Counted from the first letter of the stretch, positions 26,391 to 36,700 are shown. The stretch is 64,000 nucleotides of DNA from Bacillus sp. SLBN-46 (GCF_031453555.1 NZ_JAVIZM010000001.1:1743001-1807000); one strand, 5' to 3'. Translations and numbers: made by a program. Notes: a model not told the origin generated them from the letters alone.

Positions 26391-26597
26391 TTACTTTAAC
26401 CCGCTTTCAAGAGTTTCAAGCATTTCTTTTTTCTCTTCTTCAGAAGAATTCTTCCAAATGATTTCAAATAGAACGCCAAGACCTGGGAGCATTTTTTCCT
26501 CTCCATTTTGAATAGCATCTACAATTGTATCTTCTAATTGATCCTGCGTATTACCAGAGACATTGTGAATAATCGCATTTCGCAAATTTAAGTTCAT
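26391..26597 (-). CDS. sspI: Small acid-soluble spore protein SspI
   Basis: A 68-residue minor spore protein with the SspI signature [12 protein letters not shown] and [17 protein letters not shown]. In B. subtilis it is made in the forespore under sigma-G and sits in the spore core. The frame extends two codons upstream to a GTG, but ATG 26597 lies nine bases after AAGGAG and matches the family start. It is one of the markers that the organism forms spores. Confidence 0.95.
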   Translation of the reverse strand: MNLNLRNAIIHNVSGNTQDQLEDTIVDAIQNGEEKMLPGLGVLFEIIWKNSSEEEKKEMLETLESGLK

Positions 26598-26720
26598 AAA
26601 CACACACTCCTTTTTATAACCTTCATTCTTTTATATCATTTCTATTATGTGGTTTTATTATGTATCCTTTTTAGGCTATAATGAGAAAATCAGAAGAGTT
26701 ATTTAAAAGGAGAACCAGTT

Positions 26721-27482
26721 TTGAAACATATTGAATCTGTAAATAATCCTAAGGTAAAACAATGGAAAAAGCTTTTAACGAAAAAAGAGCGTGATAAAAC
26801 CGAATCATTTATCGTGGAAGGCTTTCATTTAGTAGAAGAAGCATTAAAACAAGGAGAACAGGTATTAGAAATTATTGTTTCTGAGAAAATTGACCTACCT
26901 CCGCGTTGGGATATAAGTTCTACTCCAGTTACTCTTGTTACGGAGGAAATTTCTGATCTGTTAACAGAAACGGAAGCACCGCAAGGTATTTACGCCGTGT
27001 GCAGAATGCCAAGTAAGAGGACGGAGGCTCAGGCGGAAGAGGGTCAAACCTACTTATTGATCGATGCGGTCCAGGATCCAGGAAACCTTGGCACGATGAT
27101 TCGTACAGCTGATGCCGCAGGGATTGACGCAGTGATCGTTGGGCGTGGGAGTGTGGATATTTATAACTCCAAGGTTTTAAGAGCTGCACAAGGAAGCCAT
27201 TTTCACCTTCCAATTCTTCGAGCTGACCTTCATGAATGGGTGGATAAACTCCATGAAAAGAATATCCCTGTATACGGGACAGCGCTTGAAGGAGCAGCAG
27301 TTTATACAGAAATTGCAGGTGGAGAATTCTTCGCTTTAATTGTGGGTAACGAAGGCAGCGGCGTTGGTAAAGATTTGCTTTCTACCACAACGAAGAATCT
27401 GTATATCCCGATTTACGGAAAAAGCGAATCATTAAACGTAGCCGTGGCCACAGGGGTTCTTCTTTATTATTTGAAAAAATAG
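26721..27482 (+). CDS. ysgA: SPOUT-family RNA 2'-O-methyltransferase YsgA
   Basis: A 253-residue TrmH/SpoU methyltransferase. It has an N-terminal substrate-binding domain (about 1-100, with FIVEGFHLVEEAL) and a C-terminal knotted SPOUT domain with the three motifs QDPGNLGTMIRTADA near 115, LIVGNEGSGV near 207 and SLNVAVATGVLLYY near 236. The likely substrate is 23S rRNA. The start is TTG after AAAAGGAGAA. It precedes the pheST T-box as in B. subtilis. Confidence 0.9.
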   Translation: MKHIESVNNPKVKQWKKLLTKKERDKTESFIVEGFHLVEEALKQGEQVLEIIVSEKIDLPPRWDISSTPVTLVTEEISDLLTETEAPQGIYAVCRMPSKRTEAQAEEGQTYLLIDAVQDPGNLGTMIRTADAAGIDAVIVGRGSVDIYNSKVLRAAQGSHFHLPILRADLHEWVDKLHEKNIPVYGTALEGAAVYTEIAGGEFFALIVGNEGSGVGKDLLSTTTKNLYIPIYGKSESLNVAVATGVLLYYLKK

Positions 27483-27494
27483 TCGAAAACTAGT

Positions 27495-27524
27495 TTGACC
27501 TTAAAAGGAAAATTATTATATAAT
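27495..27524 (+). promoter_or_regulatory. pheST promoter
   Basis: TTGACC (27495-27500), 18 bp, TATAAT (27519-27524), immediately upstream of the T-box leader. Confidence 0.65.
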
Positions 27525-27534
27525 AATGCAATAT

Positions 27535-27811
27535 TGAATAGTAAAGACGATGACGGAGAAAAGTATCTGATTAAGGACCATTTAGGGAGAAAGTGTCGTG
27601 ACTGAAAACACTTTTATGGAAAGGTTCAGAGAAGTTCACCTCCTGAGTTGGCATCGGGACCACAATCGGGCACCTGCCCTTTAGTGTAAAGATGCACCGG
27701 CCTAAGCCGTTATCCCAATGAAGCGAACACATGTGTTTCTACATACCGTGTTTACAAGGGTGGTACCGCGAATCAACAACCTCGTCCCTTTCCAGGGATG
27801 GGGTTTTTTTG
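27535..27811 (+). promoter_or_regulatory. T-box leader, phenylalanine type
   Basis: The canonical T-box sequence AGGGTGGTACCGCG is at 27757-27770, followed by a terminator (CCTCGTCCCT/AGGGATGGGG with a T-run, about 27779-27811). The specifier loop GAAGTTCACC shows TTC at 27635-27637, matching phenylalanine and the pheST genes behind it. Confidence 0.94.
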
Positions 27812-27865
27812 TTTGTTTGTTTACAGGGCCACAAACATAATGACAATTTATAAGGAGGAATAGAC

Positions 27866-28903
27866 ATGCAAGAACGTTTAAAGGAATTGCAGGAAGAGGC
27901 TATTCAAAAAGTTGAACAGTCCACAAACTTAAAAGAACTAAATGACATACGTGTTGCGTATTTAGGCAAAAAAGGCCCAATTACGGAAGTGCTTCGCGGT
28001 ATGGGTAAGCTTTCGGCGGAAGAAAGACCAGTTATGGGGGCTCTTGCGAATGAAGTACGTGAAGCTATTGCAGTTAAAATTGAAGAGAAACAAAAGGGAC
28101 TAGAAGAAGCCGCTGTTTTAGAAAAATTAGCTTCTGAAAGTATTGATGTGACTCTTCCAGGACGCCCTGTAAAGGTAGGAAACCATCATCCATTAACAAG
28201 AATCATTGAGGAAATTGAAGATTTATTTATTGGAATGGGCTATCAAGTTGCAGAAGGTCCAGAAGTGGAGCAGGATTATTATAACTTTGAAGCTCTTAAC
28301 TTACCGAAAGGGCACCCTGCCCGTGATATGCAGGATTCTTTCTATATTACAGAGGAAATCCTTCTTCGTACACATACATCGCCAGTACAAGCGCGGACGA
28401 TGGAAAAGCATCAAGGTAAAGGTCCAATTAAGATTATCTGCCCTGGTAAAGTGTACCGCCGCGATAATGATGATGCGACACACTCCCATCAGTTCATGCA
28501 AATCGAAGGACTAGTTGTCGGCGAAAACATCCGCATGAGCGATCTAAAAGGAACATTAGAGGTATTTGCGAAGAAAATGTTTGGAGAAGACCGTGAAATC
28601 CGCCTAAGACCAAGTTTCTTCCCTTTCACAGAGCCTTCTGTTGAAATGGATATTTCTTGTAAAATTTGCGGTGGCAAAGGCTGTAACGTGTGTAAGCAAA
28701 CGGGTTGGATTGAAATTCTTGGAGCGGGAATGGTTCATCCGAATGTTCTTGAAATGGCTGGCTACGATTCTAAGAAATACACTGGATTTGCTTTCGGTAT
28801 GGGACCAGAACGGATTGCAATGCTGAAATACGGTGTGGATGACATTAGACACTTTTATACAAACGATGTACGTTTCTTAAAACAATTTTCAAAACATGAA
28901 TAG
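27866..28903 (+). CDS. pheS: Phenylalanyl-tRNA synthetase alpha subunit
   Basis: Catalytic subunit of the (alpha-beta)2 enzyme. The 345 residues have an N-terminal coiled-coil (about 1-85) and a class II core with [19 protein letters not shown] near 112, the FxxxEGLVV-type segment [11 protein letters not shown] near 212 and the motif 3 region [14 protein letters not shown] near 312. Cysteine pairs in [18 protein letters not shown] (near 256) are usual in Bacillus. The ATG follows TAAGGAGGAA. pheT follows after 11 bp. Confidence 0.97.
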   Translation: MQERLKELQEEAIQKVEQSTNLKELNDIRVAYLGKKGPITEVLRGMGKLSAEERPVMGALANEVREAIAVKIEEKQKGLEEAAVLEKLASESIDVTLPGRPVKVGNHHPLTRIIEEIEDLFIGMGYQVAEGPEVEQDYYNFEALNLPKGHPARDMQDSFYITEEILLRTHTSPVQARTMEKHQGKGPIKIICPGKVYRRDNDDATHSHQFMQIEGLVVGENIRMSDLKGTLEVFAKKMFGEDREIRLRPSFFPFTEPSVEMDISCKICGGKGCNVCKQTGWIEILGAGMVHPNVLEMAGYDSKKYTGFAFGMGPERIAMLKYGVDDIRHFYTNDVRFLKQFSKHE

Positions 28904-28914
28904 GAGGTTACGAC

Positions 28915-31329
28915 ATGTTCGTTTCATATAAATGGCTTCAGGATTATATTGATTTAACTGGAGTAACAGCTGATGAGCTAGCTGAAAAAATTACGAAGAG
29001 CGGAATTGAAGTAGAAGGAGTAGACATTCTTAACGAAGGCATCAAAGGAGTGGTTGTTGGTCATGTTCTAGAGCGTGAGCAGCATCCAAATGCTGATAAA
29101 TTAAGTAAATGTCTGGTTGATGTGGGCGAAGAGCAGCCTGTACAAATTATCTGTGGTGCACCAAATGTGGCACAAGGACAAAAGGTAGCAGTAGCGAAGG
29201 TCGGAGCGGTTCTACCAGGTAATTTTAAAATTAAACGTGCGAAGCTTCGCGGAGAAGAATCAAACGGTATGATTTGCTCTCTTACTGAGCTTGGTATGGA
29301 AGGAAAAGTAGTTCCCAAAGAATACTCTGAAGGAATCTTTGTTTTTCCGGCGGATGCAGAGGTTGGCGTAGATGCTCTTGAATTGCTTAACCGAGATGAT
29401 GAAGTACTAGAGCTTAGCTTAACGCCAAACCGTGCAGATTGCTTGAGCATGCTGGGTGTTGCGTATGAAGTGGCAGCGATTCTTGGAAGAGAGGTTAAAC
29501 TTCCAGAAACGAGCTTGGAGCCAACAAGTGAAAAAGCATCTGATTACGTTAAGGTAGTTGTTGAAGCGAAAGACGATAACCCGCTTTACGTGGCAAAAAT
29601 CATTAAAAATGTAAAAATTGGTCCTTCACCACTTTGGATGCAAACACGTTTAATGTCTGCAGGCATTCGTCCGCACAATAACGTTGTCGATATTACCAAC
29701 TATATTTTATTAGAATACGGTCAGCCATTACACGCATTTGATTATGATCGCCTAGGTTCAAAAGAGATTCTTGTTCGCCGTGCAAACGATGGCGAAAAGT
29801 TTGTAACACTTGATGACGTAGAACGGACACTGTCATCCGAGCATCTTGTGATTACCAATGGTACGGAGCCTGTTGCACTTGCAGGTGTCATGGGTGGTGC
29901 TAATTCTGAGGTAACTTCAGACACAACAACGGTTTTATTAGAGGCTGCTTATTTTAACGGTGGGACTGTTAGAAAAGCATCTAAGGATCATGGATTAAGA
30001 AGTGAAGCTAGTGCTCGCTTTGAAAAAGGTGTGGATCCAAACCGTGTCCGTGTAGCTGGTGAACGTGCAGCCTATTTAATGGCAAAGTATGCTGGCGGAG
30101 AAGTGTTAGAGGGAGCTTCAGAGGTGGATACACTTACTGTCGAACCAGCAGTGGTATCGATTACTCTTGAAAAAATCAATCGTGTCCTAGGCACAGAGCT
30201 TCAAATGAGCGATGTAAAGGATATCTTTGACCGTCTTCAATTCTCTGTTAGTGTAGAGCAGGATACGATTACTGTTACGGCACCAACACGCCGCGGAGAT
30301 ATCCGAATCGAAGAAGATTTATTAGAAGAAGTAGCTCGTCTATACGGCTATGATAACATTCCAAAGACATTACCAATCGGTTCTACTACTGCTGGAAAGC
30401 TGTCCGAGTATCAAAAGAAGCGTCGAGTGGTCCGTCAGTATCTTGAAGGAGCAGGCTTGTATCAAGCCGTTACCTATTCCTTAACAAGTGAGGAAAAAGC
30501 GGCACAATTTGCTCTTGAAAAGCGCGATACAATCCGTTTAGCAATGCCGATGAGTGAGGAACGCAGCGTGCTTCGTTTGAGCATCATGCCACAGCTGTTA
30601 GAAGTAGTAAAATATAATAGCGCTCGTCAGAACGACAGCTTAGCCGTGTATGAAACTGGTGCTGTATTCTTGGCAAATGGCGAGGATACACTTCCAACCG
30701 AAAAAGAACATGTAGCAGGTGCAGTAACTGGTCTTTGGCACAGTCATTCATGGCAGGGTGAGAAGAAGGCAGTAGATTTCTTCGTTGTAAAAGGTATTTT
30801 AGAAGGAATGTTTGCTAAGCTTGGCTTATCTGACAAAGTCCAATATGTTCAAGCACAGGTAGAAGGAATGCATCCTGGCCGTACAGCGGAAGTTCTCTTT
30901 AACGGGGAGAAAATCGGCTTTGTCGGTCAAGTACACCCAAGTGTGCAGAAAGACCTTGATTTAAAAGATACGTATGTATTCGAACTTTCCTTACAAGCGA
31001 TCCTTGAAGCAGAAGCACCAGTATTACAATATGAAGCGATTCCACGCTTCCCATCTATCACAAGAGACATTGCCCTTGTGGTAAACAGAGAAACGGTGTC
31101 AGGCACCTTGAAGGATATCATTTTAACGACAGGTGCACCGCTTCTTAAAGAGGTTCATGTGTTTGATTTATATGAAGGCGACAAGATGGAAGAAGGCAAG
31201 AAGTCGATCGCGTTCTCATTAAAATATGCGGATCCAGAACGTACTTTAACTGATGAAGAAGTAACAAAGGTTCACAGCAGCGTTCTTAAGGCATTAGAAG
31301 AAAAAGCAGGCGCGGTTTTACGAGGATAG
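28915..31329 (+). CDS. pheT: Phenylalanyl-tRNA synthetase beta subunit
   Basis: The 804 residues show all expected domains: an N-terminal tRNA-binding (EMAP-like) domain (about 40-150, [15 protein letters not shown]), the B3/B4 editing domain that removes mischarged tyrosine (about 205-400), B5 (about 405-480), the catalytic-like core, and a C-terminal anticodon-binding domain ([12 protein letters not shown] near 707). Length is normal and the frame intact. The ATG follows TAGGAGGTTACG. It is co-transcribed with pheS. Confidence 0.97.
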   Translation: MFVSYKWLQDYIDLTGVTADELAEKITKSGIEVEGVDILNEGIKGVVVGHVLEREQHPNADKLSKCLVDVGEEQPVQIICGAPNVAQGQKVAVAKVGAVLPGNFKIKRAKLRGEESNGMICSLTELGMEGKVVPKEYSEGIFVFPADAEVGVDALELLNRDDEVLELSLTPNRADCLSMLGVAYEVAAILGREVKLPETSLEPTSEKASDYVKVVVEAKDDNPLYVAKIIKNVKIGPSPLWMQTRLMSAGIRPHNNVVDITNYILLEYGQPLHAFDYDRLGSKEILVRRANDGEKFVTLDDVERTLSSEHLVITNGTEPVALAGVMGGANSEVTSDTTTVLLEAAYFNGGTVRKASKDHGLRSEASARFEKGVDPNRVRVAGERAAYLMAKYAGGEVLEGASEVDTLTVEPAVVSITLEKINRVLGTELQMSDVKDIFDRLQFSVSVEQDTITVTAPTRRGDIRIEEDLLEEVARLYGYDNIPKTLPIGSTTAGKLSEYQKKRRVVRQYLEGAGLYQAVTYSLTSEEKAAQFALEKRDTIRLAMPMSEERSVLRLSIMPQLLEVVKYNSARQNDSLAVYETGAVFLANGEDTLPTEKEHVAGAVTGLWHSHSWQGEKKAVDFFVVKGILEGMFAKLGLSDKVQYVQAQVEGMHPGRTAEVLFNGEKIGFVGQVHPSVQKDLDLKDTYVFELSLQAILEAEAPVLQYEAIPRFPSITRDIALVVNRETVSGTLKDIILTTGAPLLKEVHVFDLYEGDKMEEGKKSIAFSLKYADPERTLTDEEVTKVHSSVLKALEEKAGAVLRG

Positions 31330-31347
31330 TTTCATAAAAATAGAAAG

Positions 31348-31385
31348 AGGCCGGCTCGGAAAAAATTTCCGGGCTGGCTTTTTTA
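31348..31385 (+). terminator. Terminator after pheT
   Basis: An imperfect stem with G-U pairs (AGGCCGGCTCGG with CCGGGCTGGCTT) is followed by a T-run. Confidence 0.8.
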
Positions 31386-31496
31386 TTGATTTTTTCTAAT
31401 AAAGTTCTTATGTTTGTAACAAATTTCGCTAAAATTCGGCAGGGATTTTGAAATTCTTTTAGAAAAACATTATTAAATTGAAAGGAGTGAAAATGA

Positions 31497-32471
31497 TTGG
31501 TTGTTAAAGAAAGGAATATTCCATTAGTAATGCTTATTTTAGAGGCTTTGTCCAGAAGGCTGCCCTTAAATTATCCTAAATACCAGCAGGTTTTAGAGGA
31601 ATTAGGAAGGAGGCAGGCTGGATACAAAGGTGAGGTAAGTCTTGATTATTACTTACGTTTACTCCCAATGGATAAGTACACAATACTCCACGATTTAAAC
31701 CTTCCAGATGGTGACTACAACTGCCAAATAGATACTCTCCTCTTAACAGAAGAATTCGCCCTAATTATTGAAGTGAAAAATATAGCTGGCAAACTAATTT
31801 TTGATACAGAAAATGAACAGTTTATGCAAGTAAATAATGAGAAGGAAAAAGGTTATCCTTATCCCATCGCTCAAGCAGAAAGGCATCGAGATCATCTTGA
31901 GAAACTAATGGCAGAATATAGATTTCCTGCTGTTCCAATTTTATACCTTGTGGTTATCAGCAATGGGTATTCTTCGTACGTAATTACCGGAAAAAATTCT
32001 CATAAAGTAAAGGCTCGAGTATGTAAAGCAGATGTTTTACTAAAAAGAATTTCTAGTATTGAAAATCAGTATTCCAAGCCTATTCTCAATGCTAAAGAGA
32101 TCCGAAAGCTTAGTCGTCTACTTATAAAACTAAATACAATTCCAACCAATTATATTTTAAAAAAATATCAAATCAATAAAACGGATGTATTAACTGGTGT
32201 CTTTTGCCCAACCTGCAATCATGTTCCATTGATTCGTAAGAAAAAGAAATGGCACTGCACTTCATGTAACATATACTCAAAAGATGCACATGTAACTGCC
32301 CTAAAGGATTATTTTTTGCTAATAGATTTAAAAATTACGAATCAGCAATTTCGAGTTTTTGTTCATCTAGATTCAATTGATACAGCAGGAAGAATGTTAC
32401 GATCTGAAAAAAATTTAAAAGCCAATGGGACAAAGAAGATGCGTGTGTATATTCCGGTTAATTTTCCGTGA
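31497..32471 (+). CDS. NERD-domain protein with C-terminal zinc ribbon
   Basis: A 324-residue protein with a NERD (nuclease-related) domain at about 38-150. The stretch Q-I-D-T-L-L-L ... A-L-I-I-E-V-K-N provides the D...ExK pattern of the PD-(D/E)xK nuclease fold. The C-terminal part has a zinc ribbon (FCPTC ... HCTSC, about 238-262). The role of these Bacillus proteins is unknown. The start is TTG. An ATG four bases upstream has better spacing to AAAGGAGTGAAA but encodes only four codons. The gene sits between pheST and rnhC, is absent from the same place in B. subtilis, and is followed by a 21-bp repeat array. Confidence 0.8.
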   Translation: MVVKERNIPLVMLILEALSRRLPLNYPKYQQVLEELGRRQAGYKGEVSLDYYLRLLPMDKYTILHDLNLPDGDYNCQIDTLLLTEEFALIIEVKNIAGKLIFDTENEQFMQVNNEKEKGYPYPIAQAERHRDHLEKLMAEYRFPAVPILYLVVISNGYSSYVITGKNSHKVKARVCKADVLLKRISSIENQYSKPILNAKEIRKLSRLLIKLNTIPTNYILKKYQINKTDVLTGVFCPTCNHVPLIRKKKKWHCTSCNIYSKDAHVTALKDYFLLIDLKITNQQFRVFVHLDSIDTAGRMLRSEKNLKANGTKKMRVYIPVNFP

Positions 32472-32481
32472 ATTTTACGAA

Positions 32482-32586
32482 CGCAAATAAAACTAGATTT
32501 ATCGCAAATAAACATATTCTTTTCGCAAATAAAACCGCTACTTACGCAAATAAAAGACCATTTTTCGCAAATAAACCTATCAAAAC
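32482..32586. repeat. Five-copy tandem array, 21-bp period, core CGCAAATAAA
   Basis: The invariant 10-mer CGCAAATAAA begins at 32482, 32503, 32524, 32545 and 32566, exactly 21 bp apart. The 11-bp spacers differ in sequence but most are T-rich just before the next core. The period equals two turns of DNA and seven codons. The array starts 11 bases after the NERD stop codon and ends shortly before the bidirectional terminator. Confidence 0.9.
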
Positions 32587-32601
32587 ACGATAAGAAAGCA
32601 T

Positions 32602-32647
32602 AAAAAGAGGAAGTCTCTAAGTAAATTACTAGAGACTTCCTCTTTTT
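32602..32647. terminator. Bidirectional terminator between the NERD gene and PCD
   Basis: AAAAAGAGGAAGTCTCTA (32602-32619) and its exact complement at 32630-32647 form an 18-bp stem with A-run and T-run ends. It can serve the NERD transcript and the convergent PCD-rnhC transcript. Confidence 0.88.
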
Positions 32648-32649
32648 TT

Positions 32650-32949
32650 CTATTTTTCTTTATATTTTTCATAAAAAGCATCATACTTCTTCGCCAAATC
32701 AACATCCAAATTAGTCAATCCCCCGGCATTCCACGATGTGAGCCGCAAAGTAACTAATTTATAGTCGATCGCGATAAATGGATGATGGTTGACTTCTTCA
32801 GACAACTCCGCAATCTCATTCACGAACGCTACACCTTTTAAAAATTCACGAAAACGATATTTTTTCACGATGAATTTACCGTCGAGTTTCCAACCGGTTA
32901 ACTCCGCAAGGAATTGATCAATCTCTGTTAAACTAAGTCTATTTGCCAA
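32650..32949 (-). CDS. Pterin-4a-carbinolamine dehydratase-like protein
   Basis: A 99-residue protein of the PCD/DCoH family, which dehydrates 4a-hydroxytetrahydropterin. It has the paired histidines in EVNHHPFIAIDY and the ending GGLTNLDVDLAKKYD. The later position that is normally T-H reads S-W (LTSWNAGGLT), so one conserved histidine is missing. The longest frame starts 11 codons earlier; I chose TTG 32949 because GTAGGAGGGGAT sits at the right distance. It is 38 bp downstream of rnhC on the same strand. Confidence 0.82.
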   Translation of the reverse strand: MANRLSLTEIDQFLAELTGWKLDGKFIVKKYRFREFLKGVAFVNEIAELSEEVNHHPFIAIDYKLVTLRLTSWNAGGLTNLDVDLAKKYDAFYEKYKEK

Positions 32950-32987
32950 AATATCCCCTCCTACAATAAGTGTATTCGCCACACCTA

Positions 32988-33935
32988 TCAGAACTTCCTT
33001 TTATTCACAAGAGCCAGTGCTTTATCCGTATTAGCAAAATGCAGTTTCACGAAGGAGGGGAGAATATCGCTGCCTTTACTAGTAATTAGCTTGGCGGCTG
33101 CGACATCTACCTGTGCACCTGCACCCTTTGGAATCTTAAAACCTGCTGCTTCACTCAGCTTGTCTATATATTGGACGAAGGCGTAGCGAGCTAGAATACT
33201 AGCGGCAGCAACAGCTAAATGAATTCCTTCTGCTTTCGTGCTGAAACAAACCTTTTCTTTAGCAATCGCTTTTTGGCCTTTCAGATGCTGATAATAAGTA
33301 CTTGGCTGTACAAATTGATCAATGAGGATCGCTTCTGGCTGATCGGGAGCAATCTTCTCCAGAACATTTAATATTGCCTGATTATGAAGAATCGCCTTCA
33401 TTTTCCCTTGTGACATGCCCGACTGTTGCAGCTTATTATATTTGTCATTTTTCAAAGTCATTAAGCTGAAGGGAACAACATCCTTGATAACCTTTGCAAT
33501 CGCAATAATTTTTTCATCATTTAAGTCCTTTGAATCGCGGACACCTAATTCTTTTAATAGAGGAATATGTTCTTTTTTCACATAGGCGGCAACAACGGTA
33601 ATCGGACCGAAAAAGTCTCCCGTCCCCACTTCATCGGAACCAATAGCAGACATTTGACTGATGCCAGGCGGCAAATCCCCCTTTGCAGAAGAAGTAACCT
33701 TTTTTGTACCACCAGCCCCAGCTGATAAAGCAACACTGCCCCATCTCCCAGCTTCCTTTTCACTATCATTTCCCTGAAATAACACCTTGCCAGAATTGTA
33801 TGCTGTGATGACACAACCAGGGGTCTTGGCTGAAAACACGCTTCCAGGTGGATTTTTTTCCAAAAGTTGCTTCGAGTAATACTTCTTCATTTCTGTAATT
33901 TCATTTATTCCTAATTTAATTACCACATTTCCCAA
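32988..33935 (-). CDS. rnhC: Ribonuclease HIII
   Basis: Degrades the RNA strand of RNA-DNA hybrids. The 315 residues have the N-terminal TBP-like substrate-binding domain (about 1-85) and a catalytic type 2 RNase H domain with SAIGSDEVGTGDFFGP near 92-107 (first acidic residues), RDSKDLND near 130-138, and later acidic positions near ILIDQF. It is divergent from zapA, as in B. subtilis. Confidence 0.95.
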   Translation of the reverse strand: MGNVVIKLGINEITEMKKYYSKQLLEKNPPGSVFSAKTPGCVITAYNSGKVLFQGNDSEKEAGRWGSVALSAGAGGTKKVTSSAKGDLPPGISQMSAIGSDEVGTGDFFGPITVVAAYVKKEHIPLLKELGVRDSKDLNDEKIIAIAKVIKDVVPFSLMTLKNDKYNKLQQSGMSQGKMKAILHNQAILNVLEKIAPDQPEAILIDQFVQPSTYYQHLKGQKAIAKEKVCFSTKAEGIHLAVAAASILARYAFVQYIDKLSEAAGFKIPKGAGAQVDVAAAKLITSKGSDILPSFVKLHFANTDKALALVNKRKF

Positions 33936-34073
33936 GTAAAAAACACCACATTTCCACTTATTATAATCTCTAAAACTCGAGCTATATCTTAGTTTTTAAT
34001 TAGTTTGACTTTTCCAGTTCGAATAGTTCATGTTATGATAGAGAGTAGGATTCTTTGATTGGAGGCATTTGCG

Positions 34074-34334
34074 TTGTCAAACACACAAAAACACAGAACA
34101 ACCGTAGATATTTACGGTCAGCAATACGTTATTATGGGTACGGAAAGCCCAAGTCATATTCGGCTTGTAGCATCTTTAGTTGACGATAAAATGCGGGAAA
34201 TCAGTTCTAAGAATCCATCTCTGGACGTTAGTAAGCTTGCCGTTTTAACAGCCGTAAACGCAGTCAATGATTATATTAAAATTAAGGACCAATTCGACCG
34301 GCTGCAAACAGAACTACTAAAGGAAAAGGACTAA
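34074..34334 (+). CDS. zapA: Cell division protein ZapA
   Basis: Promotes FtsZ bundling at the division site. The 86-residue product has a ZapA N-terminal domain ([14 protein letters not shown]) and a C-terminal coiled coil. The frame opens at TTG 34059, which overlaps the ribosome site GGAGG; TTG 34074, eight bases downstream, gives the family start and is preferred. The cvpA-like gene follows after six bases. Confidence 0.93.
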   Translation: MSNTQKHRTTVDIYGQQYVIMGTESPSHIRLVASLVDDKMREISSKNPSLDVSKLAVLTAVNAVNDYIKIKDQFDRLQTELLKEKD

Positions 34335-34340
34335 TTTATC

Positions 34341-34883
34341 ATGTTAGATTTAGCTATTATTATTCTCTTAATTATTGGATTCTTTGTTGGCCTTAAAAGA
34401 GGCTTTATACTGCAACTTGTGCATTTAACCAGTTTTATTATTGCATATGTAGTCGCTACAATATACTATGAAGAGCTGGCGCCAAAGTTAACCCTGTGGA
34501 TTCCCTATCCTAACCTAGGTGAAGGAACAACTTTAAAGCTTTTAACCGATAGCACCAATATGGAGACCGCATTCTATCGTGCCATCTCTTTTGTTATGAT
34601 CTTTTTTGCTGTGAAAATTCTCTTGCAAATAATAGGGTCCATGCTGGATTTCATTGCTCATTTGCCGGTTCTACGCCAGTTAAATGTGTGGGCAGGAGGA
34701 ATCTTTGGTTTCTTGGAAGTCTATCTCATTATATTTATTTTATTATATATTGCTGCATTGATTCCAATAGAATTTTTGCAAAATCCTTTGGACAACTCGT
34801 TTATGGCAAAAGCAATTGTGAACCACACCCCTATCCTTTCACAGCAAATAAAGAGCTTGTGGATTGAATATAACGCTGCTTGA
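34341..34883 (+). CDS. yshB: CvpA family membrane protein YshB
   Basis: A 180-residue protein with four hydrophobic segments (about 2-18, 25-41, 80-103, 117-140) and the early glycine-rich GFFVGLKRGFILQL typical of the CvpA family. E. coli CvpA is needed for colicin V production; the Bacillus role is unknown. It follows zapA in the conserved order and ends with a terminator. Confidence 0.87.
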   Translation: MLDLAIIILLIIGFFVGLKRGFILQLVHLTSFIIAYVVATIYYEELAPKLTLWIPYPNLGEGTTLKLLTDSTNMETAFYRAISFVMIFFAVKILLQIIGSMLDFIAHLPVLRQLNVWAGGIFGFLEVYLIIFILLYIAALIPIEFLQNPLDNSFMAKAIVNHTPILSQQIKSLWIEYNAA

Positions 34884-34910
34884 ACTTCTCTGTAGCAGAG
34901 AAGTTTTTCT
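34883..34910 (+). terminator. Terminator after yshB
   Basis: ACTTCTCTG pairs with CAGAGAAGT around TAG, followed by a T-run. Confidence 0.8.
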
Positions 34911-34967
34911 ATTCTGCCATAAAGTAGGATAAAATGAAAATGCTAAATACGAGGCGGGTGAACCATA

Positions 34968-36686
34968 ATGGAAGTTAATAAAAAAGATTTGATTCGTTTA
35001 CTAGAAACGATTGCTATTTATATGGAATTAAAAGGAGAGAATCCTTTCAAGGTATCGGCCTTCCGTAAGGCGGCTACTGCACTTGAAACGGATGAGCGAA
35101 CTTTAACGGAAATTGAGGATTTTACAGCAATCTCAGGAATTGGAAAAGGGACTGCCGCTGTCATAGAGGAATACATGAAAGAGGGATCCTCTTCGGTGTT
35201 AGCAGAGCTCAAGGAAGAAGTACCATCAGGCCTCATTCCGTTACTGCAGCTTCCTGGTCTTGGCGGAAAGAAAATTGCCAAGCTATACAAAGAATTAGGG
35301 GTTGTAGACGTTACTAGCTTAAAAGAAGCCTGCCAAACAGGAAAAGTGCAGGCGCTTGCTGGATTTGGCAAGAAGACGGAAGAGAAAATTTTAAGTGCTA
35401 TTGCGAATGTGGGGACTCGACCTGAGCGACTGCCGCTAGCTTACATGCTCCCAATCGCGGAGCAGATCGAGGTAAGACTTGCTGAAACCTCGGCTATCAA
35501 TCGTTTTTCAAGGGCAGGAAGCTTGCGAAGAATGAGAGAGACGATTAAAGATTTAGACTTTATTATTGCGACTACTCAACCAGAGAGTGTTCGTCAATCT
35601 CTATTAGAATGGCCGAATATCAAAGAAGTGGTTGGTGCGGGTGATACGAAGGTATCATTAGTTTTTGCCTTTGATTATGATGTCTCCGTTGATTTTCGTT
35701 TGGTGAAGCCTGAGGAATTTATTACAACCTTGCATCATTTTACAGGGTCAAAGGACCACAATGTTCGCATGAGGCAGCTTGCTAAAGAACGCGGGGAGAA
35801 GATTAGTGAGTATGGAGTAGAGAATGTTGAGACGGGTGAAATTCTTACCTTCTCGTCTGAAGAGGAATTTTTCAAGCATTTTGACCTTCCGTTTATTCCA
35901 CCTGAAATTAGGGAGGACGGCAGAGAAGTAGATACATTCACAGCTCAGCAAGAATTAATTGAGCTTGAAGATATAAAAGGGGATCTCCACATGCATTCCA
36001 CGTGGAGTGATGGTGCTCATTCAATCGAGGAAATGGCAGAAGCTTGCCGTGCTAGAGGATATCAGTATATGGCGATTACCGACCATTCCCAATATTTAAA
36101 GGTAGCGAATGGACTGACGCGTGAAAGACTGTTAAAGCAGAGGGAAGACATCAAACAATTAAATGAGAAATACGATGATTTTCTCATCCTTTCTGGAGTA
36201 GAAATGGATATTCTTCCTGATGGGACGTTGGATTATGAGGACGACCTCCTGGCTGAAATGGATTTTGTTATTGCCTCCATTCATTCGGCCTTTTCTCAGC
36301 CGAGGGAAAAAATTATGGAGCGTTTAAAAACCGCTTTAACCAATCACCATGTGGATTTAATTGCCCACCCGACAGGCAGGAAAATTGGCCGTCGAGAAGG
36401 ATATGACGTGGATATTGATTTACTGATTGAACTAGCTAAAGAAACCAATACAGCTTTAGAACTGAATGCGAATCCAAATCGACTTGATTTGGCTTCAGAA
36501 TATTTAAGAAAAGCACAGGATTCAGGTGTAAAGATTCTCATCAATACAGATGCACACAAAATGGATACATTAAAGCATATGGAAATAGGTGTGTCCACAG
36601 CTAAAAAGGGCTGGATTAAGAAATCTTCGGTGATAAATGCACTCGACAAGAATGATCTGCTTGAATTCCTGCACAATCGAAATTAA
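34968..36686 (+). CDS. polX: DNA polymerase/3'-5' exonuclease PolX
   Basis: Family X repair polymerase. The 572 residues have an N-terminal beta-like polymerase (helix-hairpin-helix segments [15 protein letters not shown] and [13 protein letters not shown], palm with [18 protein letters not shown] near 186-203, and a third Asp in [10 protein letters not shown] near 238). A C-terminal PHP exonuclease domain has metal ligands in [11 protein letters not shown] near 341, ITDHSQY and LNTDAH-like INTDAH near 525. Length is normal. The start follows GAGGCGGGTGA. mutS2 follows after 14 bp. Confidence 0.96.
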   Translation: MEVNKKDLIRLLETIAIYMELKGENPFKVSAFRKAATALETDERTLTEIEDFTAISGIGKGTAAVIEEYMKEGSSSVLAELKEEVPSGLIPLLQLPGLGGKKIAKLYKELGVVDVTSLKEACQTGKVQALAGFGKKTEEKILSAIANVGTRPERLPLAYMLPIAEQIEVRLAETSAINRFSRAGSLRRMRETIKDLDFIIATTQPESVRQSLLEWPNIKEVVGAGDTKVSLVFAFDYDVSVDFRLVKPEEFITTLHHFTGSKDHNVRMRQLAKERGEKISEYGVENVETGEILTFSSEEEFFKHFDLPFIPPEIREDGREVDTFTAQQELIELEDIKGDLHMHSTWSDGAHSIEEMAEACRARGYQYMAITDHSQYLKVANGLTRERLLKQREDIKQLNEKYDDFLILSGVEMDILPDGTLDYEDDLLAEMDFVIASIHSAFSQPREKIMERLKTALTNHHVDLIAHPTGRKIGRREGYDVDIDLLIELAKETNTALELNANPNRLDLASEYLRKAQDSGVKILINTDAHKMDTLKHMEIGVSTAKKGWIKKSSVINALDKNDLLEFLHNRN

Positions 36687-36700
36687 GGAGGATTCACTCC

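Noticed and set aside
32482-32586. CRISPR array
   Set aside because: Repeats are only 10 bp, spacers 11 bp, and no cas genes are present.
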